The translations under genes and the position numbers were made by a program. DNA of 64,000 nucleotides from Bacillota bacterium (GTDB lineage: Bacteria; Bacillota; Clostridia; Christensenellales; UMGS416). Shown one piece after another: positions 53,825-61,697 of this stretch (positions within the stretch are counted from its first letter, which is position 1; each line of letters opens with the position of its first letter). A model generated the notes under the pieces. That model saw only the letters and a program-made list of their open reading frames with translations. It did no database searches and was not told where the DNA came from. Location of the stretch: NCBI GenBank assembly GCA_023435705.1, contig JAEYRH010000006.1:1-64000 (forward strand), given 5' to 3'.

Positions 53825-53848
53825 ATCATGGCTTGGTTTCCGTATAAT
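53820..53848 (+). promoter_or_regulatory. Promoter of recG, overlapping the GH3 promoter
   Basis: TTGAAA (53820-53825), 17 bp, TATAAT (53843-53848). The transcript would start near 53855, some 25 bases before the recG ATG. Confidence 0.75.
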
Positions 53849-53878
53849 TCCAGTTGTAGCCTCTCAAAGGAGCGCAGC

Positions 53879-55927
53879 ATGCGTCCGTTGGATCGCCCCA
53901 TCACCGACCTCAAGGGCGTGGGCCCTGCCCGGGCCAAGGCCCTGCACCGTATCGGCATCGACACGGTGGGCGACGCCATTTATTACCTGCCCCGCGATTA
54001 CCGGGATCTATCCCATGCCGATTCATTGGCCGAATCCCGCCATGGTCAGGACGTTGTTGTCGTGGCCACCATTTGCACCAAGCCCCAGACGCACCGGCCC
54101 AAGAAGGGCTTGACGGTTGTGAAAGCTATGCTGGATGACGGCACGGGCCGCTGCGCCGCTGTGTGGTATAACCAACCCTGGATTGCCGACCAGTTCCAAA
54201 AGGGCGGGCGCTGGGTGTTTTTTGGGCGGATAGAGGCTCGGTTCGGCGAAAAAGCACTGCAAAACCCCGGTTATGAACTCTTTGACGGTGAGGGCCTGCC
54301 AGGCATCCTGCCCATCTATCCGCTCACCGGGGCATTGAGCCAGAAAGTGCTGCGCCATCTTGTTTCTGACGCACTGGAGGCAGCAGGCCCGCTGGAGGAC
54401 ACACTGCCCCAAAGCTTCCGTCTGCGCCATGGCCTGGCGGAGCTGAATTATGCCATACAGTCGATTCATAAACCGGCCACTGTGGAGGCTGCGGAGGCAG
54501 CCAGGCTCCGGCTGGCCTTTGAGGAGTTGCTGCTGTTTCTCATCATGCTCAGGAGCATTGGCGCAAGGCGCAAGACTTCGGCGGGTTGCAAGCCCTTGCT
54601 TTGCCCGGAAGGGAATGTCAACCGGTTTGAGGCATCGCTGCCCTTCCGGCTCACTGGCGCGCAACAGCGGGTTCTGGGTGAGATAGCAGCAGACCTGCGC
54701 TCCCCGGTGCCGATGAACCGGCTGGTGCAGGGCGATGTGGGCTCGGGCAAGACGGCGCTGGCGCTGGGGGCTCTTTATCTGGCTGCGATGGAAGGCCGGC
54801 AGGGGGCGCTGATGGCCCCTACGGAGATCCTGGCCGGCCAGCATTACGAGAGCCTGAAGCAGGTGCTGGAGCCATTGGGCATTTCGGTGGGCCTGCTGAA
54901 GGGCAGCATGAAGGGCGCGGAGAAGAAGGCCGCGCTGCAGGCGATCCAAACAGGCGCGTGGCAGGTGGTGGCCGGCACCCATGCCCTTATTGAGAAGGCC
55001 GTAAAGTTCAAGGATTTGGGCCTGGTCGTCACCGACGAGCAGCACCGCTTCGGCGTGCGGCAGCGGTCAGCGCTGAAGGCCAAGGGCGGCGAGCCGGACA
55101 TGCTGGTGATGTCGGCCACGCCGGTGCCCCGTACGCTGGCATTGATCCTCTACGGCGACCTGGATGTTTCGATCGTGGACGAGCTGCCGCCGGGAAGAAA
55201 ACCGGTGCTCACCCGCATCGTATCACCGGAAAAGCAGGGCGAAATGTACCGCTATATTGCAGAACAGGCAGGACTGGGCAAGCAATCCTATATCGTGTGC
55301 CCGTTGATTGAGGAGTCAGACAAGCTGGACGCCCAGGCTGCCACTGACCTTTTCAACGAACTGAAGGCTGGTGCGCTCCATGGCGTGACGATGGCGCTGG
55401 TGCACGGGCGGATGCAAGCCTCCGACAAGGACGCGGCGCTGGATTCTTTCCGCCGAGCCGAAGCGATGGTGCTGGTCTCCACCACGGTGATCGAGGTGGG
55501 TGTGAACATCCCCAATGCGTCAATCATGGTGATTGAAAATGCCGACCGCTTCGGCCTGGCCCAGCTGCACCAGCTGCGGGGCAGGGTGGGGCGCGGCGGC
55601 CAGCAGGCATGGTGCTTCCTATCCACCGGACGGGCAGCGCCAGATTCGATCAGCCGCCTGAAGGTGATGACGGAGACCACGGACGGCTTCAAGGTGGCCG
55701 AGGCAGACCTTGCGCAGCGGGGCCCCGGTGAATTCCTGGGGGCAAGGCAATCCGGCATGATCGACATGCATGTAATGAAATATCTGAAGGATGTGAAGCT
55801 GCTTGCCGATGTGGATGCCGCCGTGCGGGAGCTGGGCAAGCCGGAACACGCAGCTGAGTATGAGCAACTACTGGAGGCAGCCAGGGTGAAGTTTGAGCGG
55901 AAGGTTGAGGGGATTGTGTTTAACTGA
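53879..55927 (+). CDS. recG: ATP-dependent DNA helicase RecG
   Basis: The 682-residue protein has the usual RecG length and order: an N-terminal wedge domain, then the helicase core with the Walker A motif G-D-V-G-S-G-K-T, the DEQH box (D-E-Q-H-R-F-G), M-S-A-T-P-V-P-R-T and the late Q-L-R-G-R-V-G-R. RecG reverses stalled replication forks and branch-migrates Holliday junctions. AAAGGAG lies six to seven bases before the ATG. The divergent neighbour is the GH3 gene, not the more usual rsmD or DAK genes seen in other Firmicutes. The protein looks complete. Confidence 0.97.
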   Translation: MRPLDRPITDLKGVGPARAKALHRIGIDTVGDAIYYLPRDYRDLSHADSLAESRHGQDVVVVATICTKPQTHRPKKGLTVVKAMLDDGTGRCAAVWYNQPWIADQFQKGGRWVFFGRIEARFGEKALQNPGYELFDGEGLPGILPIYPLTGALSQKVLRHLVSDALEAAGPLEDTLPQSFRLRHGLAELNYAIQSIHKPATVEAAEAARLRLAFEELLLFLIMLRSIGARRKTSAGCKPLLCPEGNVNRFEASLPFRLTGAQQRVLGEIAADLRSPVPMNRLVQGDVGSGKTALALGALYLAAMEGRQGALMAPTEILAGQHYESLKQVLEPLGISVGLLKGSMKGAEKKAALQAIQTGAWQVVAGTHALIEKAVKFKDLGLVVTDEQHRFGVRQRSALKAKGGEPDMLVMSATPVPRTLALILYGDLDVSIVDELPPGRKPVLTRIVSPEKQGEMYRYIAEQAGLGKQSYIVCPLIEESDKLDAQAATDLFNELKAGALHGVTMALVHGRMQASDKDAALDSFRRAEAMVLVSTTVIEVGVNIPNASIMVIENADRFGLAQLHQLRGRVGRGGQQAWCFLSTGRAAPDSISRLKVMTETTDGFKVAEADLAQRGPGEFLGARQSGMIDMHVMKYLKDVKLLADVDAAVRELGKPEHAAEYEQLLEAARVKFERKVEGIVFN

Positions 55928-55982
55928 CGATTCTATGGTGCTTTGGAAACCGAGGCTTACCACTAATATCGGGCATCCGTAG

Positions 55983-56168
55983 AACTCCCCCTGTCGCTCC
56001 GCGACATCCCCCTCAAGAGGGGGACAAGTGCAGCCTGAACAAGTCATACTTACCTCCCTCTCTATCACCTCTTTTAGGGGTGACACTGCACATCGCACCG
56101 CAGCGGTGCGATATAGAAGGCGGTGGGGGTGAATGAGGGAGGTGGCGGCAGAGCCGCCGGAGGGAGTT
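55983..56168. repeat. Foldback (MITE-like) intergenic element of about 186 bp
   Basis: The ends are imperfect inverted repeats: AACTCCCCCTGTCGCTCCG on the left resembles the complement of the right end (GGCGGCAGAGCCGCCGGAGG). Inside is a perfect palindrome, TCGCACCGC-AGCGGTGCGA, around 56092-56111. No coding capacity. Elements of this look, with CT-rich arms, are scattered in many environmental Firmicute genomes. It lies between recG and the ThuA operon, whose weak promoter TTGCAT/TACTAT (56195-56222) follows. A different element with similar arms is at 63538-63667. Confidence 0.6.
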
Positions 56169-56263
56169 TATTATGCTTGTCACTGTCTCACTGCTTGCAT
56201 ATCCCAACCAATATGTTACTATTTCTGCAGTGCATGGAAATACTCTGACTTGAGGAGGGCACC

Positions 56264-57004
56264 ATGAAAATCAATGTCACCGTGTGGAATGAGTTCCGCC
56301 ATGAAAAGACCGACGAGGCCGTCAAGGCCGTTTACCCCGAGGGAATCCACACCGCCATCGCGGCGTTTCTGGGCAAAGAGGATGAGATGGTCGTGCACAC
56401 GGCCACGCTGGACGAGCCGGAGCACGGCCTGAGCGATGACATTTTGGACCGTACCGACGTATTGATCTGGTGGGGGCATATTTGCCACCATGAGGTCTCC
56501 GACACCGTGGTGGAAAAGGTGTTCCGCCGTGTGACGGAGGAGGGCATGGGCCTCATCGTGCTGCACTCCGGCCACGGCTCCAAGATCTTCCGCAGGCTGT
56601 GCGGCACACCGGCCAACCTGCTCTCCTGGCGGGAAAGTGACGACCTGGAGCGTGTGTGGGTGGTGAACCCGGCACACCCCATCGCGGCTGGCATTGAGGA
56701 CTTCTTTGAGGTGCCCAAGTCGGAAACTTATGCCGAGCACTTTAACATCCCCCAGCCCGATGAACTCATTTTCATCAGCTGGTATAGCGGCGGAGAGGTA
56801 TTCCGCAGCGGCTTCACGCTGACCCGTGGCCTTGGCAAGGTGTTTTACTTCAGCCCCGGCCACGAGACGCTGCCGATTTATCATCAGAAGGAAGTACAAC
56901 GCGTGATCGCCAACGCCGTGCGCCATGTGATGCGCCCTCGCAGGCAAGCCGCGATCAACTACCGCAGCAACACTGATTTGAGGGGCGAACCCTGGGAGGT
57001 ATGA
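56264..57004 (+). CDS. ThuA domain protein
   Basis: The 246-residue product has the ThuA (class I glutamine amidotransferase-like) fold: V-T-V-W-N-E-F-R near the N terminus, D-V-L-I-W-W-G-H, V-L-H-S-G-H-G-S and a late F-Y-F-S-P-G-H-E. Members act in trehalose or other sugar use and are found with sugar oxidation genes. The ATG follows GAGGAGGGCACC. The last four bases overlap a possible ATG of the next gene (ATGA at 57001-57004). No signal peptide. Exact activity unknown. Confidence 0.88.
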   Translation: MKINVTVWNEFRHEKTDEAVKAVYPEGIHTAIAAFLGKEDEMVVHTATLDEPEHGLSDDILDRTDVLIWWGHICHHEVSDTVVEKVFRRVTEEGMGLIVLHSGHGSKIFRRLCGTPANLLSWRESDDLERVWVVNPAHPIAAGIEDFFEVPKSETYAEHFNIPQPDELIFISWYSGGEVFRSGFTLTRGLGKVFYFSPGHETLPIYHQKEVQRVIANAVRHVMRPRRQAAINYRSNTDLRGEPWEV

Positions 57005-57006
57005 AT

Positions 57007-57510
57007 ATGGATTGGAAAAACTGGAAGCGCTTCGCCGATGAATTCACCAGCAGGCTCAACGGGCAGGGGGTCTTTCTGACCAGCGAGCATTGCGGCAAGG
57101 CCAACACGATGACGATCAGCTGGGGTAGCGTGGGCGTGTATTGGTCCAGGCCGGTCATCACAGCGCCTGTGCGGCTGTCGCGGTTCAGCCACGGATTGAT
57201 CTCGCAGTCGGGCAAGTTCACGATCAGCATCCCCAAGGCCGGTGAGTTATCCCGCGAGCTGGTGTTCTGCGGCAGCAAGAGCGGCCGCAACATGGACAAA
57301 TTCGCCGAGTGTGGACTTACGACCCAGCCCGGCCGCACACTGGACACGCCGGTGGTGGCGCAGGCATGGATGCACATCGAGTGCCGCGTGATGATGACGG
57401 CCAATATGGCGCCGGAGCTCTTTGCGGAAGGGAAAGCGGAGGACTTTTATCCCAACGGCGATTTCCACACGCTCTTTTTGGGCGAGGTTGTGGATTTCTA
57501 CGAAACATGA
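57007..57510 (+). CDS. Flavin reductase-like protein
   Basis: The 167-residue protein resembles the flavin reductase-like (FMN-binding split barrel) family: G-V-F-L-T-S, N-T-M-T-I-S-W-G-S-V-G and F-T-I-S-I-P followed by the R-x-x-V-F-C-G-S-K-S-G loop. FMN binding to the split barrel is expected. The ATG at 57007 is preferred, since GGGAGG lies one base before the in-frame ATG at 57001 and seven before this one. The 57001 start would overlap the ThuA stop (ATGA). It forms an operon with the ThuA gene. Confidence 0.82.
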   Translation: MDWKNWKRFADEFTSRLNGQGVFLTSEHCGKANTMTISWGSVGVYWSRPVITAPVRLSRFSHGLISQSGKFTISIPKAGELSRELVFCGSKSGRNMDKFAECGLTTQPGRTLDTPVVAQAWMHIECRVMMTANMAPELFAEGKAEDFYPNGDFHTLFLGEVVDFYET

Positions 57511-57521
57511 CAAAATAAGAC

Positions 57522-58085
57522 ATGGGCTTAATCAAGAGAATTACACGATATCTGTTCATTGAAAACGCACCGGAAAAGGCCGATGTGATTTTCTTGCCGG
57601 GCAGCCCCTTCGCAAAGCCTGCGGAGCGGGCTGTTCGGTTGTATTTGGAGGGGTTTGCGTCGGTCGTTGTGCCGTCTGGGAATTGCTGGATCTTCCACCG
57701 CAGTGGGGAACACTCATGCGAGTGCGAGGCGCTTGCCGAAGTGCTGACAAGTGCCGGCGTGCCCGATGCTGCCATCCTGCGTGAAAGCGGTGCCCGCCAC
57801 ACGCTGGACAACGCCCGCCTTAGTCGCGCTGCGCTTGACCGCGCAGGCATCCCGGTGCGCACGGCGATCCTTTGCTGTCAAAGCTTCCATGGCCGCCGGT
57901 GCCTGAAGGCATATCGGCGTTATTTTCCTGAAGCCCGTCTGTTGGTGTGCCCGGTGGCGACTCGTGGCTTTGACGCCGCCAACTGGCACAAAACTCCTGT
58001 TGGCGTTTTCAAGGTCTGTACAGAGCTGTTGAAATGCACGGGGCTGTTTTTCTTTTTGATTTCGTTTGTGAGGGCGAGGGGGTAA
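57522..58085 (+). CDS. YdcF/ElyC-like (DUF218) protein
   Basis: The 187-residue protein has the DUF218 core: A-D-V-I-F-L-P-G-S at the first strand, a loop with A-E-R-A-V-R-L-Y, E-S-x-x-H-T-L-D-N-A, and Q-S-F-H-G-R-R. The family is linked to envelope or SAM-related functions, but its reaction is unknown. The core lacks an N-terminal membrane helix, whereas the tail has a hydrophobic stretch (GLFFFLISF). It starts 11 bases after the flavin reductase gene, with a weak ribosome site, so it is probably the third gene of the ThuA operon. Confidence 0.8.
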   Translation: MGLIKRITRYLFIENAPEKADVIFLPGSPFAKPAERAVRLYLEGFASVVVPSGNCWIFHRSGEHSCECEALAEVLTSAGVPDAAILRESGARHTLDNARLSRAALDRAGIPVRTAILCCQSFHGRRCLKAYRRYFPEARLLVCPVATRGFDAANWHKTPVGVFKVCTELLKCTGLFFFLISFVRARG

Positions 58086-58103
58086 CCAGCAATTCCCTGC
58101 TAA

Positions 58104-58118
58104 TGATAATCACTATCA
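58104..58118 (+). promoter_or_regulatory. Fur-like box before the cation exporter gene
   Basis: TGATAAT-C-ACTATCA matches the 7-1-7 Fur-family inverted repeat TGATAAT-N-ATTATCA in all positions but one. It lies 24 bp before the -35 box of the promoter below. A weaker promoter (TGCTAA/TATAAA) would place it between -35 and -10. Confidence 0.6.
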
Positions 58119-58142
58119 AAGTATAAATTATTCGCAATCGTA

Positions 58143-58172
58143 TTGACATTTCAACATAATCCATAATATAGT
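58143..58172 (+). promoter_or_regulatory. Promoter of the cation exporter gene
   Basis: TTGACA (58143-58148), 18 bp, TATAGT (58167-58172). The predicted start, near 58178, is the first base of the folded leader. Confidence 0.7.
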
Positions 58173-58177
58173 ATAGA

Positions 58178-58265
58178 AGACCAAGCGGCAGCATTGCCGC
58201 CGGGCCTTCGTTGGCAATGGAGTGATCCATGGGGCAGCCCTCAGGGCAACCTTCATGGGTCTTTT
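58178..58265 (+). ncRNA. Structured leader RNA of the cation exporter, candidate metal riboswitch
   Basis: The leader folds into a closed unit: AGACC (58178-58182) pairs with GGTCT (58258-58262) and T residues follow, so the outer stem is also part of a terminator. Inside are stems GCGGCA/TGCCGC, a GGGCC-TTCG-TTGGC arm, TGGA/TCCA and GCCC/GGGC. The pattern GCCGGGC ... GGCAA ... ATGGGG and then GCAGCCC ... GGCAAC ... ATGGG appears twice. Some linkers recall the czcD (NiCo) riboswitch, which is known from genes of such exporters, but the second stem of that class is missing, so the class is not assigned. Confidence 0.5.
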
Positions 58266-58282
58266 ATTATCTGGAGGATTAT

Positions 58283-59188
58283 ATGGAACTATACAACTAC
58301 AAAAAAGTACGGTCCGTGCTTTGGGTAATCATGCTGGCCAACTTTGCAGTGTGTGCCTTGAAGCTTATCGTTGGTATGTTGATCAAGAGCGCCAGCTTGA
58401 CCGCCGACGGCTACCACAGCCTGAGCGACGGCTCCTCCAACATCGTGGGGTTGGTGGGCATCGCGATGGCCTCCCGGCCCATGGATGAGGATCACCCTTA
58501 TGGCCACAGCAAGTTTGAGACAATGGCCGGCCTGGTGATCGCAGGCATGCTTTTGGTTCTTGGCTTTGAGATTGTGGTAGGCGCCGTGGGGCGCTTTGCC
58601 AACCCGGTGATGCCTGAGGTCACGATCCCCAGCCTCATCGCGCTGCTGGCCACGCTGGCAATCAACATCATTGTCACCACACTGGAGCGCCGCCAGGGGG
58701 TCAAACTCCAAAGCCAGATCCTGATCTCCGATGCGATGCACACCCGCAGCGACATCTATGTTTCAGTGGGCGTGCTGGTGACGCTGGCTGGTGTGAAGCT
58801 GGGCCTGCCGGCGATCATTGACCCTATTGCCTCTCTGATTGTGGCCGGTTTCATTTTCTTTGCCGCCTGGGGCATCTTCCGCGATACCAGCGGTGTGCTT
58901 CTGGACCGTTCCGCAGAGGACTGCAAGCGCATTGAGGCCATTGCATTGACGGAAGAGCATGTGAAGGGTGTGCACAAGGTGCGCAGCCGCAGGGCCGGGG
59001 TAGACCTTTTCATCGAGATGCATGTGCAAATGGATCCGGAATTGAGTGTGGAAACCTCACATCGCTGCATCCACCGGATCATTGAGGAGATCCGTCAGCA
59101 GCTTGGCAAGCCCAATGCGCAGGTGATCATCCACACCGAGCCCTTCTACGAAATCTCTACTGAACCAGCTTGCGGCAAGGAAGACTGA
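58283..59188 (+). CDS. Cation diffusion facilitator (CDF) family exporter
   Basis: The 301-residue protein has about six membrane helices with the two CDF metal sites, S-L-T-A-D-G-Y-H-S-L-S-D (D-x-x-x-H-x-x-x-D) in helix 2 and D-A-M-H-T-R-S-D in helix 5, plus D-H-P-Y-G-H. A cytoplasmic C-terminal domain of about 90 residues with G-V-D-L-F-I-E-M-H-V-Q ends it. The protein exports Zn, Fe, Co, Ni or Mn in exchange for protons. The Asp/His site in helix 2 fits Zn, Fe or Co. GGAGG is seven bases before the ATG. A Fur-like box and a folded leader RNA precede it, which suggests metal control at two levels. Confidence 0.93.
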   Translation: MELYNYKKVRSVLWVIMLANFAVCALKLIVGMLIKSASLTADGYHSLSDGSSNIVGLVGIAMASRPMDEDHPYGHSKFETMAGLVIAGMLLVLGFEIVVGAVGRFANPVMPEVTIPSLIALLATLAINIIVTTLERRQGVKLQSQILISDAMHTRSDIYVSVGVLVTLAGVKLGLPAIIDPIASLIVAGFIFFAAWGIFRDTSGVLLDRSAEDCKRIEAIALTEEHVKGVHKVRSRRAGVDLFIEMHVQMDPELSVETSHRCIHRIIEEIRQQLGKPNAQVIIHTEPFYEISTEPACGKED

Positions 59189-59212
59189 CCACCATCAGTC
59201 ATGGTTGTGCGC

Positions 59213-59241
59213 TTGCCTTGCTGTGGCCATTGCCCTATAAT
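59213..59241 (+). promoter_or_regulatory. Promoter of the methylguanine methyltransferase gene
   Basis: TTGCCT (59213-59218), 17 bp, TATAAT (59236-59241), about 95 bases before the start codon. Confidence 0.6.
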
Positions 59242-59340
59242 ATGTACTTGTTACAATGTGACGGCAGGCCTTGCGGCTGCCCGGTTTGATCCAGCCTGAT
59301 GGGGGATGACTTTTAGGCAGGAAATGATGGAGACGACGTG

Positions 59341-59796
59341 ATGAGATCGATATACGCCATTGAAACCAATCTGGGCACGATGCACGCAATGGAGCAGAAT
59401 GGTATTGTGAAGGCTCTTTATCTGCCAAACTCCGCGTCCCCGCCGTTGGGGGGGAGCCCGCAGACAAACCTGGCGCAGGAGCTCAAGGAATACCTGGGTG
59501 GGACCCGCAAGGAGTTTACCGTGCCATTTGTGATTGAGGGTGCGCCTTTCCACAAAGCCATTTGGCAGGCGTTGCTCACGGTGCCGTATGGGCACACCGT
59601 GACTTATGGCCAGCTGGCCTCGATGATTGGCCGGGTTTCCGCCGCCCGCGCCGTGGGCCAGGCAATGGCTCAAAACCCGCTGCCCATCCTGGTGCCCTGC
59701 CACAGGGTGGTTTATGGGCATGGGAAGAAGCAAAGCTATGCCGGCGGGGAAGAGATGAAGTTGTTTTTGCTTAAGCTCGAAGGGGCGGGGGAGTAA
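59341..59796 (+). CDS. ogt: Methylated-DNA--[protein]-cysteine S-methyltransferase
   Basis: This 151-residue protein has the active-site motif P-C-H-R-V with the alkyl-accepting Cys and a helix-turn-helix segment before it (T-V-T-Y-G-Q-L-A-S). It removes methyl groups from O6-methylguanine in a suicide reaction. The length is that of the short, Ogt-like form. GGAGA lies seven bases before the ATG at 59341; a GTG just before it is less likely. It is a single-gene unit. The symbol follows the domain type, not proven orthology. Confidence 0.9.
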   Translation: MRSIYAIETNLGTMHAMEQNGIVKALYLPNSASPPLGGSPQTNLAQELKEYLGGTRKEFTVPFVIEGAPFHKAIWQALLTVPYGHTVTYGQLASMIGRVSAARAVGQAMAQNPLPILVPCHRVVYGHGKKQSYAGGEEMKLFLLKLEGAGE

Positions 59797-59875
59797 CCGT
59801 CAGCCAGTAGGGGTTGTGCTCAGTGGCCCGCAAAACCTTGATACAGATCTGATACTTGCATTTCCTGTGAAATAA

Positions 59876-59902
59876 AACACCCCGGCCTCAAGCCGGGGTG
59901 TT
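59876..59902 (-). terminator. Bidirectional terminator between ogt-like gene and phosphate operon
   Basis: An 11-bp perfect stem (59876-59886 with 59892-59902). On the minus strand it is followed by TTTATTT, so it mainly ends the phosphate operon, 26 bases after its stop. Confidence 0.85.
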
Positions 59903-59927
59903 ATGTTTCATACGATTTCTTCAGATC

Positions 59928-60554
59928 TTATGAGCTCTTCGTCATAATGGACTGCACCGTGTCGGCTACGTTTTCGCAGTTGTCCAGCACGTTTTCCATC
60001 AGATCAATCACCGCGCGCCACTTCACTGCCATCATCGCGTCAGCACCGGGGGCAAACAGCTCATACAGCGTCTCGCGGTAGATCTGGTCGCCTTCCTCCT
60101 CAATGTTGTTGATCTCAATGATGCGCTCCATCAGGCGGTTGTTCTTTTTGTTGTGCTGCTTCAGCTCCTGCATCATCTCCACCAGCGCCGTGCAGGACTT
60201 TACGATCAGCTCAGCCATCCTGCGGGACTGGGGGATCAGGTGGTCGATGTGCAACATCCAAAACTCCTGGGCCACTGCGTCGATGCCGTCGGTTACATTA
60301 TCGGTCTCCTTCACGATCTCGATGATGTCTTCACGGTCAATCGGCGTGATGAAGGAATGGTTCAGGTGGGAGAACATCTCGTGCACATGTTTGTCAGCTT
60401 CCTGCTCGATGCGGTGGATGGACTCCCGTTCGCATGTGTTGACCTTTTCATCTGACAGCATCATGAGCAGCGCGTCGGCGGCTTTTTTGCAGAAGCTCAC
60501 ACCGGATGTGAATTGATCGAAATAGTTGACCTCTTTTTTGATCATGCCGGGCAT
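59928..60554 (-). CDS. DUF47 family PhoU-like phosphate transport regulator
   Basis: The 208-residue helical protein is of the DUF47 (PhoU-like) family: E-R-E-S-I-H-R-I-E-Q-E-A-D, V-K-E-T-D-N-V-T-D-G and V-L-D-N-C-E-N-V-A-D. The acidic motifs bind metals. DUF47 proteins partner with Pit permeases and control their opening. It starts 13 bases after the Pit gene stop with AAGGAGG eight bases upstream, a normal pit operon order. The carrier at 49113 has its own PhoU-like domain instead. Confidence 0.93.
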   Translation of the reverse strand: MPGMIKKEVNYFDQFTSGVSFCKKAADALLMMLSDEKVNTCERESIHRIEQEADKHVHEMFSHLNHSFITPIDREDIIEIVKETDNVTDGIDAVAQEFWMLHIDHLIPQSRRMAELIVKSCTALVEMMQELKQHNKKNNRLMERIIEINNIEEEGDQIYRETLYELFAPGADAMMAVKWRAVIDLMENVLDNCENVADTVQSIMTKSS

Positions 60555-60567
60555 TATGCAACCCTCC

Positions 60568-61569
60568 TTAGAATATCAGCATAAACAGCTTTGTCACAAC
60601 ATAGCCGATGGCGATGCAAATGGGGAATGTGAGGCCCCAGGCCACAAACATTTCTTTGACCACAGACCAGTTCACATCGGAAAGCTTGCGGGCGGCTCCG
60701 GCGCCCATGATGCTGGTGGCCTTCGTTTGCGTGGTGCTCAGCGGGATGCCGAGAGGCGTTGCGATGAACATCAGCACCGAAGCGCCGATTTCGGCGGAAA
60801 AGCCCTGGTATTTTTCCAGCTTCACCATCTGCATGCCCATCTTGCTGATGATGCGGTAGCCGCCGATGGAGGTGCCAAGGCACATCACCGCAGACACACA
60901 CACCTTTGCCCAAACAGGAATCGTAAATGTGGCGCTCATCGGCACGAGCCCACCCAGCATCAGCGCCAGCGCAAAAATGCCCAGGAACTTCTGACCGTCC
61001 TGGGCACCGTGGTTGTATGACATCAAAGCGGCGGAAGCCACCTGACCCGCCGAAAAGAACGTGTTGGCCGTTTTGCGCTTGACCCTGCGGAATATTGCAA
61101 TAATGAGCCAAGTCACCAGGATCGCCACCACGAAGCCGGCGACGGAAGATATGCCCAACCCCACAAGCACCTTGCCCCAGGAGCTCAGGTTCAGTGAATC
61201 AAAGCCGCCATAGGCCAGGCCGGCGCCGGTGAGGCCCGCGACCAGGCCGTGGCTCTCGCTGGTGGGCAATCCGAATTTCCACGCCACGGTGGACCAAATC
61301 ACGATGGAAAACTGCGCCGCAGCCAGGATCACCAGGCTTTCAGCACCAGGATGGTCGAATTTCACGATGGATCCGATCGTGGTGGAGACCGCCACGCCAG
61401 ACACCAGAACGCCCAAAAGGTTGAACGCGGCAGCCATCATAACCGCGGCTCTTGGCCGCATCACACGCGTGGAAACCACCGTGGCAATGGCGTTGGGCGC
61501 ATCTGTCCAGCCATTTACAAACACCGATGCGCTGACCAATACCATGACGACGATCACGCCGATTAACAT
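60568..61569 (-). CDS. Inorganic phosphate transporter, PiT family
   Basis: The 333-residue permease has about ten membrane helices and the PiT signatures: G-W-T-D-A-P-N-A-I-A-T near the N terminus and the second G-A-Q-D-G-Q-K in the middle, in the usual inverted repeat. It takes up phosphate (as a metal-phosphate complex) with protons. GGGAGG lies before the ATG at 61569. It is the first gene of a two-gene operon with the DUF47 regulator. The start region is flanked by two sets of TGTTAA/TGTAAA repeats with 11-bp period, which should link it to phosphate control. Confidence 0.95.
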   Translation of the reverse strand: MLIGVIVVMVLVSASVFVNGWTDAPNAIATVVSTRVMRPRAAVMMAAAFNLLGVLVSGVAVSTTIGSIVKFDHPGAESLVILAAAQFSIVIWSTVAWKFGLPTSESHGLVAGLTGAGLAYGGFDSLNLSSWGKVLVGLGISSVAGFVVAILVTWLIIAIFRRVKRKTANTFFSAGQVASAALMSYNHGAQDGQKFLGIFALALMLGGLVPMSATFTIPVWAKVCVSAVMCLGTSIGGYRIISKMGMQMVKLEKYQGFSAEIGASVLMFIATPLGIPLSTTQTKATSIMGAGAARKLSDVNWSVVKEMFVAWGLTFPICIAIGYVVTKLFMLIF

Positions 61570-61614
61570 TAGAAAGGTACCTCCCGGGCTCCATTGCCAA
61601 GAATGTCTTTGAAA

Positions 61615-61653
61615 TTTACAAACAGTTTACAAACCGCTAACAAACCGCATACA
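61615..61653 (-). promoter_or_regulatory. Array of four 11-bp-period repeats at the start of the pit transcript
   Basis: On the plus strand TTTACA (61615), TTTACA (61626), CTAACA (61637) and CATACA (61648) each start 11 bases apart, with shared AAAC flanks. They match the PhoP-box consensus TT(A/T/C)A(C/T)A closely in two copies. The array runs from the -10 box into the leader, so a bound protein would block rather than activate. Confidence 0.55.
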
Positions 61654-61682
61654 GTATACGGGAATTTCGTCGGATATTGCAA
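61653..61682 (-). promoter_or_regulatory. Promoter of the pit operon
   Basis: On the minus strand TTGCAA (61682-61677), 18 bp, TATACT (61658-61653). It lies between the two groups of repeats. Confidence 0.6.
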
Positions 61683-61697
61683 ATATTTTCTCGCCAC

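Noticed and set aside
54023..55045. 340-codon minus-strand frame inside recG
   Set aside because: Shadow of the conserved helicase motifs; no ribosome site or family likeness.
58178..58265. Firm call of a NiCo (czcD) riboswitch
   Set aside because: Only short linker motifs agree and one of the four stems of that class is missing; kept as an unassigned structured leader.
61615..61653. Reading the 11-bp-period repeats as a CRISPR-like array
   Set aside because: Unit length of 11 bp without spacers is far too short; it fits a transcription-factor site array.
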